10,404 bases of DNA from the NCBI RefSeq assembly GCF_045807065.1, contig NZ_JBJMIE010000341.1:1-10404 (forward strand), read 5' to 3'. The notes under the pieces were generated by a model. It searched no databases and was not told where the DNA came from. It was given only the letters and a program-made list of their open reading frames with translations. The stretch is from Actinophytocola sp045807065 (GTDB lineage Bacteria > Actinomycetota > Actinomycetes > Mycobacteriales > Pseudonocardiaceae). A program made the position numbers and the translations under genes. Shown piece by piece: positions 1 through 6,710 of the stretch (the stretch's first letter is position 1; every line of letters begins with the position of its first letter).

Positions 1-221
1 GCCGCGCCGAGCACGAAGGACAGGCGGCCGGCCGCGAGCCCGCCCTGGACCAGGTCCTGCAGGCCGGGCTCCAGGATGTCCACTTCGCCAGCCGCCAGGC
101 GCTTGACCTTCTCCGCGTCGACGTCCGCGCACACCACGTGATGGCCGAGTGACGCGAGACACGCGCCCGTGGTGAGCCCGACATATCCGGTTCCCACTAC
201 CGCAATCCGCCGTACGAACAC
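1..221 (-). CDS. UDP-glucose 6-dehydrogenase family protein, N-terminal part (runs off left edge)
   Basis: This gene reads leftward from a GTG at 221-219 and leaves the window after 73 codons. The translation opens with a Rossmann NAD-binding stretch, RIAVVGTGYVGLTTGACLA (GxGxxG at residues 10-15). An acidic residue at the end of the second strand (D33, in VVCADVD) follows, then the family signature GEVDILEPGLQDLV. Enzymes of this family oxidise UDP-glucose to UDP-glucuronate in the cytoplasm with two NAD+; the catalytic Cys lies beyond the edge. AGGAGG at 238-233 sits 12 bases before the GTG and supports this start. The gene is divergent from a second, different dehydrogenase at 448. The 'IxEPGL' signature fits UDP-glucose better than GDP-mannose dehydrogenases, but substrate cannot be fixed from the N-terminus alone. 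Confidence 0.9.
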   Translation of the reverse strand, partial: MFVRRIAVVGTGYVGLTTGACLASLGHHVVCADVDAEKVKRLAAGEVDILEPGLQDLVQGGLAAGRLSFVLGA

Positions 222-340
222 GGTCCGGACTCCCCTCCTGACGTCCGACAGGTCTGCGACTGAAACTACATGCGTCGTAACGGCGACCCACCGACGGCCG
301 ACTGACTGTCTGAACGAGGGTGCGGTGTCGGGACCCGTAC

Positions 341-379
341 GCCTGCAGTGAGCGGAGCCCGCGGGTGCGAACCGCAGGC
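341..379. repeat. Nested inverted repeat in the divergent intergenic region
   Basis: GCCTGC at 341-346 is matched by GCAGGC at 374-379. The interior holds the perfect 8-bp palindrome CCCGCGGG (358-365) and a short GCGG/CCGC hairpin (361-364 with 372-375, 7-base loop). It lies between the two divergent dehydrogenase genes, 21 bases upstream of the start of the small leader ORF. It could be an operator or a leader-RNA structure. The region is GC-rich, so chance pairing is a real possibility. I see no convincing -35/-10 pair for either gene between 222 and 400. Confidence 0.35.
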
Positions 380-400
380 ATTTACCAGCAGGAGAAAGGC

Positions 401-447
401 GTGGTAATGGCACGCTTGCTTTGTGCTGCCCAAAGGCGGGCCGAGCG

Positions 448-451
<4 letters not shown>
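401..451 (+). CDS. Putative 16-codon leader peptide translationally coupled to the dehydrogenase
   Basis: GTG at 401 opens a 16-codon frame, MVMARLLCAAQRRAER, ending in TGA at 449-451. Its stop overlaps the ATG (448-450) of the next gene as ATGA, the classic arrangement for translational coupling. The purine-rich run AGGAGAAAGG (390-399) gives a strong ribosome site for GTG 401 (AGGAG, 6-base spacer) or for the in-frame ATG 407 (AAAGG, 7-base spacer). This is better than the site in front of the dehydrogenase itself (AAGG at 433-436, 11-base spacer). The peptide has one Cys and several Arg and no recognisable family. It may be a regulatory leader, or simply a route for ribosomes to reach ATG 448. 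Chance cannot be excluded at this length. Confidence 0.38.
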
Positions 452-1753
<1,302 letters not shown>

Positions 1754-1764
<11 letters not shown>

Positions 1765-2932
1765 AGCGCTCATCCTCGTCGAGAACCTGTCCGTGCCGTT
1801 CGACCGCCGTGTGTGGCAGGAGTCGCAGACGCTGCGGGACGCGGGCTGGGACGTGCACGTCATCTGTCCACAGGGGACCAAGCGGGATCGTGAGTCCTAT
1901 GTGGAGCTGAACGGTGTGAAGATCCACCGGTACCCGCTCACTGCGGCGACCGGCGGGCCGCGCGGGTACGTCAAGGAGTACGGCTCCGCGCTGTGGCACA
2001 CCCTCCGGCTGGCGCGGCGCATCGGGCCCGTCGACGTCGTGCACGCGTGCAACCCGCCGGACCTGCTGTTCCTGGTCGCCAGGATGCTTCGCCGGAGGGG
2101 TGCGAAGTTCATCTTCGACCAGCACGACCTGTGCCCGGAGCTGTACCTGTCGCGGTTCGCGTCGCGGGGCAAGGACTTCCTGTACCGGATGGTGTGCCGG
2201 CTGGAGCGGGCGACGTACCGGACCGCGGACGTGGTGATCTCGACGAACGAGAGCTACCGTTCCGCCGCGCTCACGCGTGGGAACATGGCGCCGGACAAGG
2301 TGTTCGTGGTCCGCAGCGCGCCGGTGATCGAGCGGTTCCGGCAGGTGCCGGCCGAGCCCGAGCTGAAGAAGGGCAAGCCGCACCTGCTCTGCTACTTGGG
2401 CGTGATGGGCCCGCAGGACGGCGTCGACTACGCGTTGCGGTCGCTCGCGTTGTTGCGCGCAGAACGCGAGGACTGGCACGCGGTGTTCGTCGGCGCCGGC
2501 GACACGTTCGACGAGATGGTGGCGCTGTCTCGGTCGTTGGGCCTGGCCGACCTCGTCGAGTTCACCGGCCGCATCCCGGACGAGGACCTGGTGCGTTATC
2601 TGTCCACAGCGGACGTGTGCCTGTCGCCGGACCCGCACAACCCGCTCAACGACGTGTCGACGATGAACAAGGTCATGGAGTACATGGCCATGAGCCGCCC
2701 GATCGTGTCGTTCGAGCTGCGCGAGGCCCGCGTCTCGGCCGGCGAGGCCGCGGTGTACGCCCCGGCCAACGACGAGGCCGAGTTCGCGCGGTTGACGTCG
2801 CGGCTGCTCGACGACCCGTCGGAACGGGAGCGGATGGGCAAGCTCGGCAAGGAGCGGGTGGAGGGATCCCTCGCGTGGTCGAACTCCCAGAAGGCCCTTC
2901 TCGCGGCGTACGAAGCGGCGATGGCGGGCTGA
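1754..2932 (+). CDS. GT4-family glycosyltransferase (GT-B fold), exopolysaccharide assembly
   Basis: A 392-residue retaining-type glycosyltransferase, predicted to add a sugar from a nucleotide donor to a growing lipid-linked oligosaccharide at the inner face of the membrane. The N-terminal acceptor domain opens with ALILVENLSVPFDRRVWQE, typical of GT4 enzymes in O-antigen and EPS loci, and holds FDQHDLCPE (121-129). The C-terminal donor domain carries the conserved run SPDPHNPLNDVSTMNKVMEY, ending near the donor-binding Glu E309, and then RPIVSFELREARVSAGEAA. The start is taken as TTG 1754 because AAGGGG (1738-1743) lies 10 bases upstream and homology begins immediately after it. A longer reading from GTG 1676 only adds residues from the dehydrogenase in another frame. 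Donor and acceptor cannot be told from sequence. Confidence 0.92.
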
Positions 2933-2933
2933 A

Positions 2934-2947
2934 CACCCCACGGGGTG
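2934..2947. repeat. Inverted repeat just after the glycosyltransferase stop
   Basis: CACCCC (2934-2939) and GGGGTG (2942-2947) form a perfect inverted repeat two bases after the stop codon. As RNA it would give a 5-bp stem with a four-base loop. There is no U-run, so a classical intrinsic terminator is not supported. It adjoins the GAAC box of the type VII promoter-like element and could equally be part of that control region. Confidence 0.35.
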
Positions 2948-2985
2948 AACGCGGATCGCATATGCTCGACTACCGGGAGGTAGTC
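2947..2985 (+). promoter_or_regulatory. Promoter/operator-like element A before the PPE-like gene, overlapping its ribosome site
   Basis: Reading +: GAAC (2947-2950), 10 bases, TATGCTCG (2961-2968), AC, TACCG (2971-2975), G, GAG (2977-2979). The same order of words occurs on the minus strand before the small WXG-like gene (5292 to 5259), with an 11-base gap. TATGCT fits a -10 box of TAnnnT type and GAAC resembles an ECF-type -35 core; which reading is right cannot be decided here. Overlapping it is a perfect 7-bp inverted repeat, GACTACC (2968-2974) and GGTAGTC (2979-2985), around GGGA. This encloses the Shine-Dalgarno GGGAGG (2975-2980) five bases before GTG 2986. Confidence 0.55.
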
Positions 2986-4200
2986 GTGGGCAAGCTGATC
3001 AAACCGCTGACGCCGCATGAGATCTACGAGAAGCTGCGGGCCGGCGACACGCGGCTGCTCGAGGAGGGGCGTGCGGCGGCGCAGGCACAGGCCGTGGCGG
3101 AAGGGGCGCGGGCCCTGCTGCTGGGCAAGCAGGCCGCGCTCCTGCAGAGCGGTTGGGAAGGTTCGGCCGGCGCGGGGGCGTCGGGGGTGGTGAAGTCCCT
3201 GGTCGACAACGCGCATGCCGGGACGGACCAGCTGGCCGAGGCCCAGAAGCTGATGGACCGGCAGAGTTCGTCGTTCCACCACGCCGCCAACAGCGTCCGC
3301 CCCGTGCCCGCCGGACCACCGAAGCAGGACCTGACGGACCCGATGTGGCCGTTCGTCGACTACGAGCGGCAGGTCATGTCGTACCAGTCCGACGCCCAGC
3401 ACAACATCGACGTGTTCCGCGGTTACGACACAGCCAGCGAAAGCTACGAAAGCGGCATGCGTCCGTACACGATCGTGGACGATTCCGGCGAGACGGTGAC
3501 CGTCGGCGACACCGGCGACTACATCGAGGTTCCCGACGACGGGTCTCCGCGGGATGGCGGGCAACCGCGGGACGGCGGGCCGTCCGAGCCGTTGGGTGGG
3601 CGTCGGGATCCTGGCTCTGGTCGCGGTCCTGGCCCTGGTTCCGGTTTTGGTCCGGGTTCCAGCTTTGGCCCTGGTCCGGGTTCTGGATTTGGTCCTGGTG
3701 GTGTTCCCGTGGGCGGTGTCCAGGAGACCAGCCCCAGCGATTTCGGTCCGCGTCCAGGCTGGTCGCCCGGACCGGTACCGGGTGGGCCGGGGCCGGGTGG
3801 ACAGGTGGCGGGTGGGCCGGGGCCGGGTGGGTCGCCGGGGCAGGCGCCGTTCATGCCTGGTGGCTTCACGACTGGCGGTGTGACCTACGGTCCTGGCGCC
3901 GGCCCGGGTACCGGTGGTCCAGGCACCACCGGGAGAGACCCGGCGCTCCGTGGCGGCACGACGGGCGCAGGCCCGCTAACCGCCGAGGAGGCAGCCGCCC
4001 AACGCACGGCGACAGCGGCAACACGACGCCCCGGCCCGGGAATGATGGGCACCCCCACCGCCCCCACCCGAGGCAAGGACAACGAAGACGAGGAACACCA
4101 CCGCAAAATCCTCATAGAAGCCGACCCCGAAAGCCTCTTCGGCAGCGACGAACTAACCGCCCCCCAGGTAATAGGCGACGACGACTACGAGGACGACTGA
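2986..4200 (+). CDS. PPE/WXG-like type VII secretion substrate with Gly/Pro-rich linker and acidic tail
   Basis: A 404-residue protein. Residues 1-165 are helical and ESX-like: an Ala-rich helix, the turn SGWEGSAG (WxG at 57-59), a second helix, then QHNIDVFRGYDTASESYESGM, resembling the end of a PPE domain, and a YxxxD motif (161-165) of the type VII signal kind. Residues about 185-350 are low-complexity Gly/Pro/Ser with repeats. The tail, after GKDNEDEEHHRK, is acidic (LFGSDELTAPQVIG, then DDDYEDD), a tail style I associate with Pseudonocardiales ESX-linked proteins. No signal peptide or membrane segment is visible. GTG 2986 is preferred because GGGAGG lies five bases upstream; the in-frame ATG at 2962 lies inside the promoter-like element. 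Unusual codons (ATA at 4114 and 4171, CTA nearby) cluster near the 3' end. Role: probable secreted or surface protein; exact function unknown. Confidence 0.82.
   Translation: MGKLIKPLTPHEIYEKLRAGDTRLLEEGRAAAQAQAVAEGARALLLGKQAALLQSGWEGSAGAGASGVVKSLVDNAHAGTDQLAEAQKLMDRQSSSFHHAANSVRPVPAGPPKQDLTDPMWPFVDYERQVMSYQSDAQHNIDVFRGYDTASESYESGMRPYTIVDDSGETVTVGDTGDYIEVPDDGSPRDGGQPRDGGPSEPLGGRRDPGSGRGPGPGSGFGPGSSFGPGPGSGFGPGGVPVGGVQETSPSDFGPRPGWSPGPVPGGPGPGGQVAGGPGPGGSPGQAPFMPGGFTTGGVTYGPGAGPGTGGPGTTGRDPALRGGTTGAGPLTAEEAAAQRTATAATRRPGPGMMGTPTAPTRGKDNEDEEHHRKILIEADPESLFGSDELTAPQVIGDDDYEDD
3781..3830 (+). repeat. Two perfect 20-bp direct repeats (30-bp period) in the Gly/Pro-rich linker
   Basis: The 20 bases at 3781-3800 are repeated exactly at 3811-3830, with 10 bases between. 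Each copy encodes GGPGPGG in frame. The identity at DNA level, including synonymous positions, suggests a recent duplication. By contrast, the upstream repeats at about 3600-3710 (GSGFGPG, SSFGPG, GSGFGPG) are alike as protein but use different codons. Confidence 0.85.
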
Positions 4201-4203
4201 TCA
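4198..4203. other. Abutting convergent stop codons (TGATCA)
   Basis: The TGA of the PPE-like gene (4198-4200) and, on the other strand, the TGA of the lipoprotein gene (4203-4201) touch with no base between. I see no hairpin plus T-run at the junction on either strand, so transcripts from the two arms probably read into each other unless a factor-dependent terminator acts. Confidence 0.9.
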
Positions 4204-4830
4204 GCTCTTGATGGTCGCCAACGCCAACCCGGCGACTATGGCGGCCACCTGGCAGGGGTCCTTGTGCCCGATGTTCTCAGACGACAACCGGACGGGGACC
4301 TCGAACCTGATCTCATCGGACGCGCCGACAACGACCGTGCACTTACCGCTCGCACGGTCGTCGAACACGTTGGAGATCACGGCAGGATAACCTTCGATAG
4401 GCGGCAATTCCTCGAAGAGGGCGGTCTTGCCGTCTTTGTGCGCCTGGTACTCCACGCTGAGCCCACGCGGATCCCCGTCCAGAAAATGGATCTCCACCAA
4501 ACCCCGGGTGTCAGCGTTCTCCCACGTGCAGGCCTTGCCGAAAGGTGCGTCCCTCCGCTCACCAGAAGGCGGCAGCGTGAGGCTGCGGGCCTGATCCGCG
4601 GTGAGCGTCTGACAGGGATCCTGTTGGAAGCGCGTGGTGTCCAGTGGGTCGTCCACCTTGGGAGCCCCCGCATACGGCAACTCCTGCCCGTTCTCCGTCG
4701 ATGACGACCCCGTGCCCGAGGACTCCACCGTGGTTCGAGGCACGGGCTCTCCCCTGCTCGTCGTGGTGCAGGCGCTGACTACCGCCACGGCAAGCACACC
4801 AAGAATGGCCAAGGCATGTCGGAAAGCCAC
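4201..4830 (-). CDS. DUF3558-type lipoprotein, ESX-associated
   Basis: A 209-residue secreted lipoprotein. A short N-region (R4, H5), a hydrophobic core and the lipobox VSAC give lipidation at C21. A Ser/Thr-rich linker (22-50) follows, then a compact domain that I recognise as DUF3558-like: LPYAGAPKVDDPLDTTRF, LTADQARSL, GDPRGLSVEYQ, ELPPIEGYPAV, CTVVVGASD and DPCQVAAIVAGLAL. Four further cysteines (73, 101, 164, 193) could form two disulfides outside the membrane. The function of DUF3558 is not established. GTG 4830 is chosen because the signal peptide begins there; GGTGG lies about 9 bases upstream. The start is four bases after the stop of the WXG-like gene, so the two form an operon. Its TGA abuts the stop of the convergent PPE-like gene. 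Confidence 0.9.
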   Translation of the reverse strand: MAFRHALAILGVLAVAVVSACTTTSRGEPVPRTTVESSGTGSSSTENGQELPYAGAPKVDDPLDTTRFQQDPCQTLTADQARSLTLPPSGERRDAPFGKACTWENADTRGLVEIHFLDGDPRGLSVEYQAHKDGKTALFEELPPIEGYPAVISNVFDDRASGKCTVVVGASDEIRFEVPVRLSSENIGHKDPCQVAAIVAGLALATIKS

Positions 4831-4834
4831 GGCG

Positions 4835-5236
4835 CTAGACCACCGGTCGAGTATCGCCGACGCCGGTCTGGCCAAGGCCGATGATCGTGCGCTCCTCCAC
4901 GCCGAGGTAGGTGTCCAACGCGTCCTGACACTTCTGCGCCTGTTCCAGGTAGAAGGCTGAGTAGTGCCGGCAGTACGCGAGGTAGGAATCGCCAGACGTG
5001 TTGACTTTGGACGCGAAACTCTCGCTGACATATTCCTGAGCCGAAGGCCCGACCTTGACCATGGGCTCAGCATCCCGCGTTGACTGGTCGTAACTGTCGG
5101 CGAGTTCGATGTAGTTCTTGATCACCTGGCGGATGGTGTCCGGGTCGAAGGTGAAGGTGCCGGCTGTGGTGCCTTCGGTCGTGTCGTTGGTGAACTTGCT
5201 CAGCTCGACCACGATCCGGTCGCGCTCGCCGCCCAT
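4835..5236 (-). CDS. WXG100-superfamily-like small protein, ESX-associated
   Basis: A 133-residue protein without signal peptide. After a short polar start comes TFTFDPDTIRQVIKNYIELADSYDQS, a helix style common in ESX-like proteins of Pseudonocardiales. A second helical half follows (YLAYCRHYSAFYLEQAQKCQ, then DALDTYLGVEER). YLGVE (110-114) matches the YxxxD/E type VII export motif, placed after the second helix as expected. No literal WxG turn is present; the inter-helix region has VGPSAQEYVSESF instead, so membership is by overall pattern. ATG 5236 has AGGGGG six bases upstream. First gene of a two-gene operon with the lipoprotein, and preceded by promoter-like element B. It is likely a partner of the PPE-like protein or of another ESX substrate; this is inferred from context. 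Confidence 0.8.
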   Translation of the reverse strand: MGGERDRIVVELSKFTNDTTEGTTAGTFTFDPDTIRQVIKNYIELADSYDQSTRDAEPMVKVGPSAQEYVSESFASKVNTSGDSYLAYCRHYSAFYLEQAQKCQDALDTYLGVEERTIIGLGQTGVGDTRPVV

Positions 5237-5258
5237 GCGCTCCCCCTGCGTCTTGGAA

Positions 5259-5292
5259 CTCTCGGTAACCGAGCATACGGCACGGGTGGTTC
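5259..5292 (-). promoter_or_regulatory. Promoter/operator-like element B before the WXG-like gene
   Basis: Reading -: GAAC (5292-5289), 11 bases, TATGCTCG (5277-5270), two bases, TACCG, A, GAG (ending 5259). It matches element A before the PPE-like gene. The core CTCGGT-A-ACCGAG (5261-5273) is a perfect 6-bp inverted repeat with a one-base centre. If TATGCT is the -10 box, transcription would start near 5265, leaving about 28 bases of leader with the AGGGGG ribosome site. A GGAAC-type ECF reading, with -10 in GGTTA, is also possible. Confidence 0.6.
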
Positions 5293-5328
5293 CTGTGAGG
5301 TCGGTTCGAAGTGGGCACCGCTGTAACC

Positions 5329-5340
5329 AAATCCGGGTTT
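5329..5340. promoter_or_regulatory. Imperfect 12-bp palindrome upstream of the first Wzz-like gene
   Basis: AAATCCGGGTTT is a palindrome apart from one T/G position (pattern AAAYCCGGRTTT). It lies 36 bases upstream of GTG 5376 in the 139-base divergent gap (5237-5375). It is short and may be an operator or chance. A TAnnnT hexamer (TAGCTT, 5352-5357) follows it, without a clear -35 box. Confidence 0.25.
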
Positions 5341-5375
5341 CGGGCGACGCGTAGCTTGAAAGGGGGCCTCACGCG

Positions 5376-6710
5376 GTGAACGATGATCAAGCACGGCTGT
5401 CCGTCATCTGGCAGGTCTTGCGCCTGCGGTGGCGGTTACTGATCGTGATCGCCGTCGTGGGGGCGTTCGTGGGAGCGGGGGCCTCTTTGGTGTTCTCTCC
5501 TGGTTACGAGACGTCCGCCAGTGTGGTGTTGCAGGGGGCTCGTGACCCGAACGAGTTGCTCACCGAGGCCCAGGTGGCGCAGAGCTCGGTTGTGTTGGAC
5601 CGGACCGCCGGCGCCTTGAAGTGGGGGCTTTCGGGGGCTGATCTGGTCGACCGGGTGACGGCCGCGGTGGCGGACGGCAACATCATCGAGATCACGGCCA
5701 CCGCGGACACTCCCGAGCAGGCCCAGCGGCTCGCGGACCGGGTGGCCCAGGAGTACGTCACCTTCTCCACCCAGCTGCTCTCCACCACCACGGACGCGTC
5801 CGCGCAGGTGTCGCAGGAGCAGCAGCAGACCCTCCGCCAGCAGATCATCGACACCAACCAGAAGATCTCCGACCTGCACAACTCCGCCGGTGAGGGGCAG
5901 ACCATCGACTCTGTCGGGGTGCGGACCGAGCTGGAGCAGCTGCGGACCGCGCTCTCCCAGGCCGTCGCCAAGCTCGACGAGCTCGACACCGCCTCCGGGC
6001 AGGCCAAGATGGTCGTGATGGGTCCGGCCGAGCGCCCGCTCTCGGCCGCGGCGCCGACCATGACGGACCTCATCGGGGGCGGGGCGCTGTTGTTCCTCCT
6101 CATCGGCGTCTTCTGGCAGCTCTTCGCCGCGCGGGCCGATCGGCGGGTGCGGGACGAGGCCGTGATCGCCTCCGCGCTCGGGGCCGGGGTGCTGGGCGGC
6201 GTCGAGGTGCCCGCCGCGCCGGTCGAAAGGGCCACCGGGGTCGTCGCGGGCGTCAGGTCCTTCTTCCTCGGGGATCGGCCCTGGCACGTTGCCGCCCTAC
6301 CACCTGCCGCGGACGAGGTCGGACTGGCCATCCGCTACCGACGGGTGCTGTCGCGGCTGCGTGACCAGCTCCCGTCCGGGCCCGGGCGCCTGCTGGCGGT
6401 GGTCGCGGCCGACGATCCGGAGGCCCGCGTGGCCGCCGCCCGCCTGACGGAGTTCGCCCTCGAGGTGCGGCTCACGCTGACCGTGTGGGAGGCCGACCCG
6501 GCCCGCCCGACGGTGCCGGACGAGGCGGTGCCCGGTGTCGTGGCGGTCGTCACGGCCGGGACGCGGAACGGGTGGGAGCTGGTCGGGATCGCCGAAGCGT
6601 GCGCGGACGCCGGGCACGACGTCCTCGGCGTCGTCGTCGCGCACCCGACCGAACCACCCGCCGACGAGCCCCAACCGGAGCGCGAGCCGGTGCTGGCGGG
6701 TGCCGGATGA
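5376..6710 (+). CDS. Wzz-type polysaccharide co-polymerase with degenerate BY-kinase-like C-terminal domain
   Basis: A 444-residue inner-membrane protein. TM1 is at about 21-41 (LLIVIAVVGAFVGAGASLVF). An extracytoplasmic Wzz region follows (SASVVLQGARDPNELLTEAQVAQSS, then a long Gln-rich coiled coil at about 140-210). A Pro-containing segment before TM2 (GPAERPLSAAAPT) is typical of the family; TM2 is at about 232-250. The cytoplasmic part (250-444) has the strand-helix rhythm of a BY-kinase or MinD-like fold, but where Walker A (GxxxxGK[ST]) belongs it reads AADDPEARVAA (344-354). ATP binding is therefore unlikely. GTG 5376 has AAAGGGGG (5359-5366) nine bases upstream. A TTA codon (L21, 5436-5438) is the only one I found in the window's genes. 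Expected role: chain length or export of the polysaccharide. Its stop overlaps the next start. Confidence 0.84.
   Translation: MNDDQARLSVIWQVLRLRWRLLIVIAVVGAFVGAGASLVFSPGYETSASVVLQGARDPNELLTEAQVAQSSVVLDRTAGALKWGLSGADLVDRVTAAVADGNIIEITATADTPEQAQRLADRVAQEYVTFSTQLLSTTTDASAQVSQEQQQTLRQQIIDTNQKISDLHNSAGEGQTIDSVGVRTELEQLRTALSQAVAKLDELDTASGQAKMVVMGPAERPLSAAAPTMTDLIGGGALLFLLIGVFWQLFAARADRRVRDEAVIASALGAGVLGGVEVPAAPVERATGVVAGVRSFFLGDRPWHVAALPPAADEVGLAIRYRRVLSRLRDQLPSGPGRLLAVVAADDPEARVAAARLTEFALEVRLTLTVWEADPARPTVPDEAVPGVVAVVTAGTRNGWELVGIAEACADAGHDVLGVVVAHPTEPPADEPQPEREPVLAGAG

Noticed and set aside
357..387. tRNA-like 3' end (T-arm-like hairpin GCGG/CCGC with 7-base loop, followed by ACCA at 384-387)
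   Set aside because: No complementary 5' acceptor strand exists 60-80 bases upstream and no anticodon arm can be placed; chance likeness.
421..447. TTG 421 as start of the AlgD-like gene
   Set aside because: No ribosome site; the conserved fold begins at ATG 448, which matches AlgD numbering.
2934..2947. Intrinsic terminator after the glycosyltransferase
   Set aside because: The stem is short and is not followed by a T-run; kept only as an inverted repeat.
1993..2961. Extension of the PPE-like frame back to 1993
   Set aside because: The added part is the glycosyltransferase read out of frame: Arg/Ala/Gly-rich, with no conserved motif.
2962..2985. ATG 2962 as start of the PPE-like gene
   Set aside because: It lies inside the TATGCTCG word shared with element B and has no ribosome site, whereas GTG 2986 has GGGAGG at five bases.
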